Positions 43,807-55,755 of a stretch of DNA of 64,000 nucleotides are shown here, piece by piece (position 1 is the first letter of the stretch; every line of letters begins with the position of its first letter). The position numbers were made by a program, and so were the translations under genes. Source of the stretch: Megascapheus bottae (Eukaryota; Chordata; Mammalia; Rodentia; Geomyidae); contig JANJXV010000010.1 of NCBI GenBank assembly GCA_024803745.1, positions 28,314,525-28,378,524 of the forward strand. The letters are read 5' to 3'. The notes beneath the pieces are model-generated. The model did no database searches. It was not told the DNA's origin and saw nothing but the letters and a program-made list of their open reading frames with translations.

Positions 43807-45196
43807 AAACAGGTTCTCCTGAGTACATAACACTCACTGTGTCTTCCACTTACATTATTCTGTGTTCTATTATTATTTTATATGTTCCTATATTAATATA
43901 CAGAGTTATCATGCTGCCATATTTAACAGAGTGAAAACTCAATTATCCTTTAATATTAGTTTATTTAAGTTTTTCTGTTGCTTCTTATTTATGAACCACC
44001 TTGAATATGTTGTCTATTTTAATTATTTTTAATTTATTTCTTTCCTTGCTAATATTTGAATATTTCTGCTATTTTCTCAATTAGTTTCATATTTAATCCA
44101 GATTTCTCTTACATTCCTTACTTTTTGTTGCTCCTCTTTTCTCAATTTAGAGCTCTCCTGATATTCTTGTCATCCTTCAGCTATTTTAAACTTCAGAAAG
44201 AATGAAAAGCATTTTAACATGTTATTGGCCCTATCTACTTCATGTTTATCATCCTCAAGGTCTACTTAAGAAAAACAATATTTTTAAACTTCTTTGGCCT
44301 GTACCTCTCTCCCTACAGAAAATATTTAGAATAGCATATTAGATAGAAAAATATTTCCCAGAATAGTATAATAATTACAAAATTCCAGAGTACACACCTA
44401 CATATTTATTGGAAAAGGGTCATTTTGAATAAGATGCATGTGATTTCGTTTCCAATGTTGGTGAAGTTTGCAAAGATTTTTTTAATGTATTCTCTCAATT
44501 TTTAAGATTTAAATTCAAACTACTACTTTTGTAAAACTGCATTCAGTAACTACCTATTCCATGGGAGTTCTTTTGAAAATATAATATGAAATATATTCTC
44601 AGTAAAAGAAGGTAGAAGAAATACTGCTATTTGAACCAGTGATTCAAAAATAGGAGCTAGTGCCTAAAGCATGAGTTTATTACTGTACACTCAGCATACT
44701 TTAACCTTGGACATCCAAGAACCTTTCTCCGGCCAGCACCTTTCTCTGTAGCTTCTCAAAGCAAAACCATTGTGAAAGTCATCTTTGTACACAATCATGG
44801 TATGTTTCTACATGAACTGCCTCATTCAGGTATTCCAACACATATTTTGAATATATTGCTAAATTATAAATAAGAATTGGATTTCATAGTGGAAATTAGT
44901 TATGCATGCAATGAAAAGGGCAAAAGTAGGTTTTTTTAGTGTTTGTATAGTGTATTTACATATTTTGTTAGCATCCTTTCAGATTTGAGTTTTGGAAATG
45001 ATTTTGAACAGGTTCAATATAAAAAAGTTATTTGAAAAGAATCTTCTAAAATATGTGAAAGAATGTATGTCACAATCAATTTATCAAGTCTTACCGCAAG
45101 CCTTTCTTTTCCTAAATACTTGAAAGTTAGACAGATATTTTCAGAGAAAAAAGTTGGGTCCACGATCCTTTAACAAATGTTGAAATTTTTTTATAT
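43807..45196. other. Unique AT-rich intronic sequence
   Basis: No recognisable feature. Confidence 0.4.
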
Positions 45197-45410
45197 AAAA
45201 TACATGTGGGGGCTGGGAGTTTGGCTTAGTGGTAGAGTACTTGCCTAGCATGCGTGAAGACTTGGGTTTGATTCCTCGGTGCAATATACATAGAAAAAAA
45301 AGCTGGAAGTGGTGCTGTTGCTCAATGGGTAGAGCTCTAACCTTGAGAAAGCCCAAGGACAATACTCAGGCCCTGAGTTCATGCACCAGGACTGGCAAAA
45401 AATACCTGTG
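45197..45410 (+). mobile_element. IDL-Geo SINE with target-site duplication
   Basis: The element (45209-45398) has GGGAGTTTGGCTTAGTGGTAG, GGTTTGATTCCTCGG, Geo GTTGCTCAATGGGTAGAGC and GAGTTCATGCACCAGG with a two-base change in the B-box-like motif. Flanks AAAATACATGTG and AAAATACCTGTG differ by one base. Confidence 0.95.
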
Positions 45411-45858
45411 ATTTATTTATTTTCACATATGAGGTTTTGGAATTTTTTTAATTTATTATTAAAAATTACTTTTAAAATTTAAAGCAATAAAAATGACAAA
45501 TTATCACTTCTAAACTGACCATTTATGATTAATTTATATATTTTAATCATAATTGCTTCATTCACAGAAAGAAATTTATTTTTGTATCATTGCACCATTT
45601 ATAATAATAATTGTATTTAGTCATTATTAATTATTAACATAAAGCAGTTTCACATATTATATTTGTGAACTATTTTGGGACAAGGAGTTTGTTCCCCATA
45701 GAGAGAATTATTTGAGTCTCTACCATCAAAAATTCGCCTTATGACTTAATAGTCCCCAGCTTCTAATGCCATCACCTTGGAGATTTGATTTCAACGATTG
45801 ATTATCTATGTAGGGACCATAAACATTCAGAATAATAAAGCTGAATGAAGATGTATAT
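45411..45858. other. Unique AT-rich sequence
   Basis: No recognisable feature. Confidence 0.4.
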
Positions 45859-46093
45859 AAAACAAGGTCCAGCCAGGAGTTTTTCCTAGTGGTAGAGTGC
45901 TTGCCTAGCATTCACTAAGACCCGGGTTTGATTCCTTGGTACCACATACATAGAAAAAAAGCTGATGTAGTGCTGAGGCTCAAGTGGTAGAGCTCTAGCT
46001 TTGAGAAAGTCCAAGGACAGTGCTCAGGCTCTGACCTCAAGCCCAGGATGGGCAAAAAAAACACACAAAAATACCCCAAAAACCAAAGTCCAA
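45859..46093 (+). mobile_element. IDL-Geo SINE
   Basis: Head CCAGGAGTTTTTCCTAGTGG and CCCGGGTTTGATTCC, Geo GAGGCTCAAGTGGTAGAGC and CTGACCTCAAGCCCAGGA, then an A-rich tail with CACAC and CCCC interruptions. Imperfect flanking repeats AAAACAAGGTCCA and AAACCAAAGTCCA. Confidence 0.93.
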
Positions 46094-46145
46094 TGAAATC
46101 GATGTTATATAGGAATCAAAATTTGTTTCTTAATAGTAACCATAT

Positions 46146-46225
46146 TATACTTTTTGTTGGTAGTAGTAATTGAACTCAGAAACTTGGTTTGGATTTCCAA
46201 GAAGAGCATCAGACATTTGCCTGGA
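46146..46225 (-). mobile_element. tRNA-like SINE tail remnant
   Basis: TTGGTAGTAGTAATTGAACTCAG and AGAGCATCAGACATTTGCC resemble an antisense ID/tRNA-like tail. Weak. Confidence 0.4.
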
Positions 46226-46465
46226 TGGCTTTGAATCTTTTTTTTAATATATTTTTTATTGTAATTAATAGAAGGGTTACATGATATTTGCCAGATAGAT
46301 GGTGCATTAATTCCCATACATTGATACCCTTTCACATGTCTTGGTCCCCATTTCCCTCCCCGCCACCCTCACCCCTCATTGTTTTCCCCCCTTCTCTATC
46401 CAATTTCAAATAACCAAATACAAATATATCTCACTTTGTTACTTGATATATTGGCTTTGAATCTT
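46226..46465 (-). mobile_element. Tiny twin-primed L1 class A with perfect 14-bp duplication
   Basis: 46240 to about 46430 is antisense class A 3' end (TTGTAATTAATAGAAGGG, CAGATAGATGGTGCATTAA, GGTCCCCATTTCCC, CAAATAACCAAATAC). The last 20-odd bases, TCTCACTTTGTTACTTGATATATTGG, are in the sense orientation of the same 3'UTR, so the 5' end is inverted. TGGCTTTGAATCTT flanks both sides (46226-46239, 46452-46465). Confidence 0.92.
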
Positions 46466-46469
46466 GATC

Positions 46470-46640
46470 CTTATATCCTCACAGGACCATCTCATGTTCA
46501 AGGCTAGCCCAGGTAAAGTTAGCAAGATCCTAACTCAAAAACAAAAAAGTACAAATGAGATAAGATATATGTAAGTGATAAAGAATTTGCTTGACTGTGC
46601 TGAACCCATGGGTTAAATTCCATTACTACCCCCAAAAGGC
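46470..46640 (+). mobile_element. Old 7SL/tRNA composite SINE
   Basis: GTTCAAGGCTAGCCCAGGTAAAG, TTAGCAAGATCCTAACTCAAAAAC, then GTAAGTGATAAAGAATTTGC and CATGGGTTAAATTCCATTAC: 7SL-like body and short tRNA-like tail. Confidence 0.6.
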
Positions 46641-49600
46641 AATTTTAGCTGAAATGTGTTCAATACATCAATATTAACTAAATAATTTTAACAATCTTGC
46701 AATATAAATGACAAATTTACAAGACATATGTTAATGAGCATGACTAAATCTTTTGTTAAGGGCATAAATAAGGTCAAAAGTCACAAAAATATACATATTT
46801 ATAAATAACTGTACATAAATATACATAATTATAGTCAAAACAAATTATTTTTAATTCCAAGCATTTATAGAATAACAAACAATATTTATATCCACAAAAT
46901 AACAACTATAATAATATAACATTTTGTACAAGTGTGTATTATATGCATTTATTATACTCTATTTTATGTCATCAAGCTCCTACACAATAACATAAAGAAG
47001 AGGTTGATTTTGTTTAGAAAAATCAGAAAATTGTCCAATCTATAAAATTGTAAATAATATCAAAATGATACTTTGAAGGAAATTCGACACAAATTACATC
47101 ACCATACTTTGCTTAGATTTATATCTTCTTACTGGAGTTGTGAAAACAAAATTCTGGAGTTAAATATATGTTCTGAGCAGATTTTCTAGACAATTCTTTT
47201 ACTTCTACTTTGGCTTTGATTACAGATTTCAAAATACAGGACTAGAATGATTTATTTCTTTGAAATATATCCTTTTATATGAACATGCATATAACATAAA
47301 TATGTATATAAACATGTATGACATTTTACAGCAAGGGAAAGATAATTTAAAATTTGGAAGTAAATATTAAACCCGGTCATAAAATTTTATCCCAGGCCTG
47401 TAACTCTCTGCTCTATAAATCTGATATCAGTAGGCCTTCTCTACTTACAAACTTGCTTTACAAAACTTGAGGCTTCTTAAGGATGGCAGTGCAAACAGAT
47501 TTTTCATGGCATTGTAGGAATAAATTGTGATTTCCTACTTATGAAGCAGCTTTTCTATTCCCCTGCTTCAAATACTTTTTTTTAGTATTTGCTTAGCAGA
47601 ACCAGCAGTACCAGGAGAATCTTTATACACACAGGAATCTTTAAAATAACTTTTTAAGTACCAAAGTTAAACAAATGTGTAAATTTTCTTCTGTGATTTT
47701 TTTTCTTCTATTTTTGTTGTGTCCTAAATTCTACTTGGCCTCTTATAAAAATATTTATGAGTTTCTAAGTCATAACTTAGAATGCTTATTTAGTATTCAG
47801 TTTAAAATATGCCTGGTTCCTAATGGTATAAGGCTCTTTAAATCATTTGGGCTGTCTGATCCCAGGTAAGTACAATGGAAAGCTGAAATTCAATGAATGG
47901 AGGAGCCTTTTCATAATAAACATCAGTACTCTCTAAAAGTCACACCCTAATTGGCTTTAAGCAGAGGAAAAATTCCATATCCTTTCAAAATTAACCAATA
48001 AATCCCAGTTTTCTAAATGAGAATGTTTATTTAGAGCTAAAACTGCAACCAGTCCACAAAACTACATGACCTTCAAGGGTAAAATGCAAGACAAGTTATT
48101 AATTTCCTATGGCTGTAGAAAATTGTAAAGACAACTAGTGAGGACAAAATCTGAGGCTTCAAATACTTTTCTAATATTTTATTTTGCTATCCTATCAGAT
48201 GTTAAAAATTTGAATAGCATTACTAAGTCTAGGAAATAGTGTCAATGTGTCATAAGTTCAACAGTAAAATATTCAACTTTCTTTCAATACAGTAATGATC
48301 TTTATCTTGATGAGAGCAATGGTTGCTCCTGATTAGTGTATGTGAGATGTAAACTGAGTCTTCTGTCATGGGAACAGTAACAAGTATGTACTGATTATGA
48401 TATTGACGGAAGTCTTCCAGGACAGGAAGCAAACCTAAGATTAATAAATATATGGGCATCTTGTAACATCAGAGGATGCATAAGGTTTTGGAAGCTTCAT
48501 TTTCAAATATTTATGAAATATCTTTATTACCTATATTGTATTTTAAACAAGTATAGTTTAGCCCATGTGCTCTTTTTTTTATTTAGTTTTCTTTTTTCGA
48601 GAAATACATGTTCTAGTAGAGAGATTTCTCTATAGGGAAAGTGTTGCTTAGCTTTGTAAGCAATCAAGTTATTTTCTACCTTCATGCAATTTTTTGAAAT
48701 GGTAGAGGTAAAATATGCACTCTCTGGTTCCTCAGCCCAGCAGTATTTGTCTAGAGCAGAGCTGTTTTACTAGTTTCTTGTCTTTTCCACCTTTCGCTTC
48801 TGTGCTAACATTCTATGCTGCTACCAGTCAAGATATACTTGACTGTGAGTTTCTAGGGTCCTTCAATTTTCCTTCTTGACTTGAGACTCCAGTCCTATTG
48901 TTGCAAACTTTCCTCCCGTTCCTGATGTGACAATATAGAAACATGATTATTCCTTGACACCAAAAGGCCCATATTTGTTTTACAAAATAGCTTTTGCCCA
49001 CCATCAAGGTCATACAGAGTTCTTTGCTGAATTTTAAGAGTTATTTTTGAAAAGGATTAGTAATTTAGAATGAATAGTGCTCAAGTTCTGCCAACTTTAC
49101 TTCTCTCAGAAGTACAAGGCTTTCACAATTTAAAAGAGAAAATCTCTCATTCATTCTCCTTCGCTACTTAGTTTCTTTTCTGACCTACAGTTTTAGGCAG
49201 ACTACCATATTCATATCATTCTCTAAAATGTGTCTTGACTTCTCCAGAAATGTATCACCTTTACTATAAGTCTGTTTTCCTCCCATCTTCATAATTATTA
49301 AAGATCAAATATAATTTTTAGATGAGTCAAATTATAATCTGAGAAGGAATGGGATGCAGAGAAAAATATAGAAACTATAGGAAGACAGGAAGTGTAAAGA
49401 AAAGCATAAAGAAAATGTAAAGTAGTAAGAAGACAGGAAAAAATGAGCTTTGCAGTGCTAATATATTCTAGGATGAGTAAAGAAAATAGAAAAGTAACCA
49501 AAAAATCAAAACATAGTGTATGTTTTAAGATATATAAAATAGGAGAACTTGAATTTTCTCAGAGTAAAGACATAAATGACTCAGATAATGAATATATGCT

Positions 49601-50087
49601 CATTATACAATGCAAACATGTTCTCTTACATCACCCTGTACCATATGAACAAGTATAATCATTATACGTTAATTTTAAACCAATTTGTTATAGACAAGCC
49701 AATACACTCAAAACATATGGACAGTGTGTAATCCCTTTTCCTTAAAACTTTTGACTTGGTCTACAATTTCTCCTGTTTTAGCTCCCTTTTTTCAAACACC
49801 AACTATTTTCATTCTTCCTATGGCTTTCTTATTCCATTTTTTGTGATTGTTCAATAAACACTCTTTCTGGACAATGCCAGGTGAAATTGTAATTTGAAGA
49901 GGAAAGATGAAAAGTTTAGAAATAAAACATGCAGAATGAGTATTCTTATTTTAAAGGATAATATTTTATTTTCTATAGAATCACTGGAGAAACTGGTTCT
50001 CTTTTTTATCAAAATATATTTTAACAAGCTATGGAAAATGAAATTTCCTATCACACATCCAAGTTTGAAGTTAGTTTATTAAACATA
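46641..50087. other. Unique AT-rich intronic sequence
   Basis: 3.4 kb without a recognisable gene or repeat, the longest such stretch in intron 2. Confidence 0.45.
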
Positions 50088-51056
50088 TTTTTGGGGGGTC
50101 GGCATAATGTACAGAGAGGTTACAGTTACATTTACCAGATAGTAGGTGCATTACATCTCACACATTGATACCAATTCTAATAATTTTGTCCCTGTTTCCT
50201 TCCCCCAGCCTCTCCCAATCATCTTGTTTCCCCCTTCCCTTTTCCTATTTCAAATAAATAAACAAATATATATGTATATACACATATATAATACACCAGT
50301 TAAAAAAGTCAGATACAAAAACAATTTGAGATTAACCAAAGGGAAACAAAAGAGAATAGAAATAACATAGTACATTACGAACAACAGTCACACAAGCTAA
50401 AGCTCTTGTTTCCACATCCTAGAGATCTTTTCATTTAATCTCATCCTATATAATGTTACATACCTGGGTTTCGAGCTATTATAATCCTCTGCTAGGAGAA
50501 TCCTAGATGTGTACTAATTATTACAAATGAGAGAAACCACTGAGCCTATGTTCCTTTGGGTCTGGCTAACTTCAATCACTATGATTTTTTCCAAGTGTTT
50601 CCATTTCCTTACAAATGGGGTGATGTTATTTTTTTTCTGATGACAGCATAGAATTCTACTATGTATAAGTACAACATCTTGATCCAATCACCTACTGAGG
50701 GGCTTCTGGTTTCGTTCCATATCTTAGCGATGGTAAATAATGCTGCAATGTATATCCTTGTTTTTGGATTTTGGGGTAAATGCTAAAGAGTGGGATTTCT
50801 GGGTCACAGGGGAGCTCTATATTTAGTCTTTTAAGGAATCGCCATATTGCTTTCCATAGTGGTTGAACAAATTTACACTCTCACCAACAGTGTAGTAGTG
50901 ATCCCTCCCAGTAACATCCCCACCAGCATCTGTTTTTGTTAGATTTCTTGATCCTGGCCATTCTAACTGGAGTGAGGTGGAATCTCAGAGTTATTTTGAT
51001 TTGCATTCTTTTGTAGCCAGGCATTTGGAGCATTTCTTCACTTGTCTATAGACCAT
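50088..51056 (-). mobile_element. Older class A L1: 3'UTR and ORF2 C-terminal end
   Basis: Antisense order: ACAGAGAGGTTACAGTTAC, AGATAGTAGGTGCATTACATC, a C-rich block, AAAGAGAATAGAAATAAC, then ORF2 landmarks TAGAATTCTACTATGTATAAG, GGTAAATAATGCTGCAATG, TTTCTGGGTCACAGGGGAGC and CATTCTAACTGGAGTGAGG. Its 3'UTR variant matches 2862 and 61777 and differs from the younger AATTAATAGAAGG type. Confidence 0.9.
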
Positions 51057-51061
51057 TCTAT

Positions 51062-51062
<1 letters not shown>

Positions 51063-51108
<46 letters not shown>
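51063..51108. repeat. (TATC)n microsatellite
   Basis: About 11 units, followed by TTAT/TTTA degeneration up to 51123. It sits where the L1 stops. Confidence 0.97.
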
Positions 51109-51119
51109 ATTATTTATTT

Positions 51120-51167
51120 ATTTTGCCAGTCCTGGGCCTGAGCTAAGGGACTGAGTGCTGTCCTTGA
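51120..51167 (-). mobile_element. IDL-Geo 3' fragment
   Basis: TTTTGCCAGTCCTGGGCCTGAGC and GTGCTGTCCTTGA are the antisense end of Geo. The rest is missing where the class B L1 begins. Confidence 0.8.
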
Positions 51168-52985
51168 ATTTTTTTATTAAAGAATTTATTAACATTGATT
51201 TTTACATCATATTTCAAATGAGAAGTTTAACAAACAAGTGTTCAAGAAGGGAATCTCTATATACAATCACTGGCACTTAGTTTTTAGAATTTAATCAAAA
51301 TTAGGCTAAGGGTTTGTATGTCATAGAAACATATTAGTTTATAAAATCAAACACTATGTCTATAGAGTCATAGGTTTTTATGTCTATATAGTTATGTTTA
51401 TATTTCCATTACCATGTCCATAGTATTGGGTATGCAAATATTGAGTCCTTGCTCTTGTATTCTTTGGATCTAATAGCCACATATTAAGGATAACATGCGC
51501 CTTTTATTCCTTTGGTCTTGACTTGTCTCATTCAACATGATTTGCTCTAGATTCATCCACTTCCCTGCGAATGCCATTATTTTATCTTGTCTATTGGCTA
51601 TGTAGAATTCCATTGTATATATATACCACATTTTCTATATCCATTCATCTGCAGTAGGGCATCTGCATTGTTTCCATCGCCTGGCTATTGTGAATAGTGC
51701 AGAGATGAACATAGCTGAGCAGGTGTCCTTATCATATCTTGGGTTATGATGTTCAGGGTAGATGCCCAGAAGTGGTAAGGATCGTAGGGAAGGTCAGTTT
51801 TCAGTTCTTTAAGAAACCTCCACACTGCTTTCCAGAGTAACTGAACTAGTTTACAATTCCACCAACAGTGTAGTAGGGTTCCTTTTTCTCCACAACCCCG
51901 CCAGCAACTGTCATTGTCTGAGTTCAAAGTCTTGGCCATTCTTGTTGGGGTAAGGTGGTATCTTAGGGCTGTTTTTTTATTTGCATTTCCCTTATGACCA
52001 TAGATGATGAACATTTTCTCATATGCTTTCCTGCCATTTTAATCTCTTCTTCTGATAAGTCTCTCTTTAGTTCCCTTGCCCATTTAGTGAATGGTTTGTT
52101 GGGTTTGCGGGGGATTAGTTTCTTGAGTTCCCTGTAGATACTGGATATTAAGTATTTGTCAGATGTATTTTTGGTAAGTATCTTCTCCCAATTGGTTGGC
52201 TGTCTCTCTGAAACTTTTTAGGCATCCCATTTATCAAGTCTCTCTCTAATCTGTTGTGATCCTGGGATTCTGTTCAGGAATCTTTTGCCTGTGCCTATGA
52301 GTTCCAGTGTCTCTCCTACTTTATCATGTAGCAGTTTCATGGTTTCCGGTCTGATGTTGCGGTCTTTGATACACGTTGAGTTAATGCTTGTGCATGGCGA
52401 CAGGCTAGGGTCAAATTTTAGTTTTCTGCATGTGGCTGCCCAGTTTTGCCAGCACCAATAATGAAATAGGCTGTGTTTGTTCCACTGTATATCTTTGGCT
52501 CCTTTGTCAAATACAAGTTGACTATAGGTATGTGGTTCTATTTCTGGGTCTTCTAACCTGTTCCACTGATCTTCAGGTCTGTTTTGTGCCAATACCAAGC
52601 AGTTTTTGTTATTATGGCTCTATAGTAGAGTTTGAAGTCTGGTATTGTAATACAACCAGCATTGCTCTTTTTGCCTAGAATTGTTTTGGCTATTCTAGGT
52701 CTTTTCTTCTTCCATATGAATCTTTGGATTATATCTTCTATTTCAGTAAAAAATGTCTCTGGGATTTTGATGGGGATTGCCCTGAATTTCTATACTAATT
52801 TTGGCAGTATAGCCATTTTCACTATGTTGGTTCTAACTAGCCATGAGCATGGGATGTCTTTCCATTTCTTAGTGTCCTCTTTAATTCCTTTTGTTAGGCT
52901 TTTATAGTTTTCATTAAATAATTCCTTTACATCTTTGGTTAAATTAATTCCTAAGTATTTTATTATTTGGGGGGCTATTGCAAAC
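51168..52985 (-). mobile_element. L1 class B: 3'UTR plus ORF2 C-terminal half
   Basis: 51168-51505 is the antisense class B 3'UTR; 51505-52985 is antisense ORF2. Minus-strand frames include LRYHLTPTRMAKTLNSDND and CWRGCGEKGTLLHCWWNCKL (51685-52014), NWAATCRKLKFDPSLSPC (52218-52598), and [20 protein letters not shown] and [19 protein letters not shown] (52790-52990). This is the best reference in the window for how the class B 3'UTR joins its own ORF2. Confidence 0.92.
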
Positions 52986-53293
52986 AACACACTTCTGAAT
53001 AACTCCTGGGTTACAGATCAGATCAGAAAAGAAATTAAAAATTTGCTTGAATGTAATGACAATCAAGAGACATCACAAAGGAACTTATGGGACACAGCAA
53101 AGGCAGTTCTAAGAGGCAAATTTATCACATCAGGAGCACATTTTAAAAAAAAATAGAAGAAGAGCATATAAATAACCTAAGAAAAACCCTAAAATACTTA
53201 GAGGAGCAAGAAAAAGTTAATTCTAAAACAACCAGAAGGAGAGAAATAACAAAAATAAAATCAGAAATATCAGAGATTGAAATAAGATCTACC
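52986..53293 (+). mobile_element. Inverted L1 EN-RT linker fragment
   Basis: Sense ORF2: [40 protein letters not shown] and AVLRGKFITSGAHFKK, then EEQEKVNSKTTRRREITKIK in another frame. It abuts antisense L1 on both sides, with no spacer. Confidence 0.88.
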
Positions 53294-53672
53294 ATAGAAT
53301 TCCATTGTGTACAAATATCACATCTTGTTGATCCACTCATCAACTGAGGGACATCTAGGTTGGTTCCATATCTTTGCTATGGTAAATAGTGCTGCAATGA
53401 ACATTGTTGTGCTGGTGGATTTAGTATGTCTTTGTTTCTGGATGATTGGGTAAATGCCAAGTAGTGGAATTGCTGGGTCATAGGGGAGCTCTATGTTTAG
53501 TCTTTTGAGGAACTGCCATACTGCTTTCCATAGTGGTTGAATGAGTTTGCACTCCCACCAACAGTGTAATAGTATGGTAGTGATCCCTCCTGGGCACATC
53601 CTCTCCAGCATATGTTGTTATTAGTTTTCCTGATCCTGGACATTCTAACTGGAGTGAGGTGGAATCTTAGAA
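53294..53672 (-). mobile_element. L1 class A ORF2 C-terminal fragment
   Basis: Minus-strand frame TVGGSANSFNHYGKQYG and its neighbour LLHCWWECKLIQPLWKAVW, QKQRHTKSTSTTMFIAALFT and KIWNQPRCPSVDEWINKM. It ends at CATAGAATTCCATTGTG without a 3'UTR, joining the plus-strand linker fragment. Confidence 0.9.
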
Positions 53673-53706
53673 AAGTAGACATTCATCATAAAATAATTTT
53701 AGAGAA

Positions 53707-53709
<3 letters not shown>

Positions 53710-53750
<41 letters not shown>
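53710..53750. repeat. (TG)n microsatellite
   Basis: About 20 uninterrupted TG units, directly at the tail of the following SINE. Confidence 0.97.
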
Positions 53751-53751
<1 letters not shown>

Positions 53752-54044
53752 ATTATGGGGCTTGAACTCAACCTGTCCCTGTCAACTGAGCTCTTCAGTT
53801 CAAGGCTACTTCCCTACCCCTGAGTCAAACCTCACTTCCCTACCCCTGGGCTTGGGTGTTGTCTCTGAGCTCTTCAGCTCAAGGCTACTGCCCTACCCTT
53901 GAGCCAAACCTCACTTCCCATTTTCTAGTGAATAATTGGAGATAGGAGTATCAGGTCCTTTTAGGCCAGGGTTGCCTTTGAACCTTAATCTGAAGATCTC
54001 AGCCTCCTAAGTAGCTAGGATTACAGGCATGAGCCAGGGCAGCA
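53751..54044 (-). mobile_element. 7SL/B1-like + Geo SINE with internal duplication
   Basis: Antisense Geo, then 7SL head (CTCAGCCTCCTAAGTAGCTAGGATTACAGGCATGAGCC). A Geo segment containing GAGCTCTTCAG(T/C)TCAAGGC through CAAACCTCACTTCCC occurs twice, at about 53788-53842 and 53868-53920, making the element about 70-80 bp longer than its relatives. Confidence 0.92.
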
Positions 54045-54639
54045 AGCTTTGGACATCATTATTTGGAATAAATCAAACCATTTAATATGCAGAAGGGATT
54101 ATGTTTCATTAATAATAGTAATTATTTCTACTAGCACTGGAATGGGAAAATCACTTATCAATACATGTTCATTTACTTGAAGTAAAGAAATCCTAGTATT
54201 AATCTACTTTGGATTCATGCTGCTTTTATTAAGCAAATGATTATAATCAAGCATAGCTTTTATGAGTGAATCATATTCATGTCCAGAAGGTTTAAATAAA
54301 ATGAGCTGCAAAGCTATAATTTAAAGGCAACACAATTTTTTCTACCTACCTGAGAAACCTTAGGGAATACATTATATAATTAAGCATTCTAGTTTGCTGT
54401 CCTTATAAGAAAATGATAATTTTTCTCTCCATTAAATGTTAGGATATTTGTGGTTTTCATTCTTCAGTAAATTTAGTAATTGAATTTTCTGCATGCTTTA
54501 AGAAATTAAGGTTCAGTGTTTTCTGCACAATTTTTGCAATAGTGAGGAAAAACAATGGATGTAAGAATCATTAATGCAGACTATTTCAATTTCCTCTAGA
54601 AATAGAATTCCATTTCAAAATACTAATAATCTGCTAGAT
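54045..54639. other. Unique intronic sequence
   Basis: No recognisable feature. Confidence 0.4.
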
Positions 54640-54855
54640 GCTAGCATCTATCCCTTGTAATCCTAGCTAGTGAGGATATTGAGATCTGAAGACTGTGATT
54701 CAAAGACAGCTGGAGCATGAAAGTCCTGGAGACTCTTATCAACAATTAGTCATCAGAAAGCTAGAAGAGATATGGCTCAAGTGGTAAAGCCCTGACTTTG
54801 GGCAAAAATGTTCAGGTACAGCACTCAAGCCCTAGGATTAGCACACATACAAGAG
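54640..54855 (+). mobile_element. 7SL/B1-like + Geo SINE
   Basis: TTGTAATCCTAGCTAGTGAGG, GAGATCTGAAGACTGTGATTC, GGAGACTCTTATCAACAATTAG, then ATGGCTCAAGTGGTAAAGCC, GTACAGCACTCAAGCCC. Sense copy with moderate divergence. Confidence 0.85.
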
Positions 54856-54867
54856 AAGCAGGTAATC

Positions 54868-55105
54868 CAGCCAGACACTGATGGTTCCTGTAATACCAGC
54901 TTCGCAGAAGGCTGGGAATGGAAAAATAGCAGTTCAAATGCAGCCCCGGGAAAAAAGTTTAAAAGCCTGTATATGCAAACTACACTACCTGCAAAAAGAT
55001 AGACTGAAGGTGTGTTTCAAATGGCAGAGCACTAGCTTTGAGCAAACTATCTGACTAAATACCAAGTCCTGAGCTAAAACTCCAGGACAGGGAAGAACAT
55101 TAACA
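54868..55105 (+). mobile_element. Second 7SL-like composite SINE in tandem
   Basis: CCAGACACTGATGG, CCTGTAATACCAGCTTCGCAG, CAGTTCAAATGCAGCCCCGGG, then TTTCAAATGGCAGAGCACTAGC, CTGAGCTAAAACTCCAGGA. Same orientation as the preceding copy. Confidence 0.75.
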
Positions 55106-55454
55106 AAATAGAGATAATTTTAAAATATATTCAGAATTTCATTGTCAAATACATGCTAATATGCTTTTACAGTAATCATATATTAGTAAGATTCCACCTC
55201 ACTTTCTTTTTATATATATAACCTTATTATCACTTATAGATCCCAGGCTTTCACAAGAAAAGCAGATATGATGACATTCAAATATGCAGATACAGACTTC
55301 TTTGAAAAGTGTACTGCTTACTCATTATTTTTGAACTTCAGTAGAAAATAGAAAAAAATCAGTTGCAGATACCAATTCACAAAATCTGTTTCTATGATTA
55401 TCTTCTCCAAAAGCTTAATTTATGCTTACTTTCATGTATAGCCAAGACTAGAAA
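55106..55454. other. Unique AT-rich sequence
   Basis: No recognisable feature. Confidence 0.4.
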
Positions 55455-55755
55455 CGGGATGTGATGTTTGGCCCTTGCCTGTAATCTCAGGTACTAGAAA
55501 ATGTAGAGTGGATAGATTGTGTGGATTAAACTTTAGGGAGAAAAGGAACTTCACCATATAAGCCAGCTCTTTGGGTTCTACCCATACCAGAGGTAACAGA
55601 AGTTATGGGCATCAAGATTCTAATGTGGAGCTAGCCCCAGAGTAATCACAAGAGTATATTACCTAAATAGCTAGAAGCATATTTCAAATGCTACTGGACT
55701 TGTCTAGCAAAGGAAAGACCCTGATCTCAAATCCCAAATTCCTCTTTCTCCTACC
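55455..55755 (+). mobile_element. Old 7SL-like SINE with short tRNA-like tail, degenerate
   Basis: TTGCCTGTAATCTCAGGTACTAG opens it. ATTTCAAATGCTACTGGAC and CTAGCAAAGGAAAGACCCTGATCTCAAATCCC close it with the tRNA-like order. The middle is weak. Confidence 0.5.

Noticed and set aside
51063..51108. Regularly spaced short repeats as a possible CRISPR-like array
   Set aside because: Simple (TATC)n microsatellite in a mammalian genome, with no spacers.
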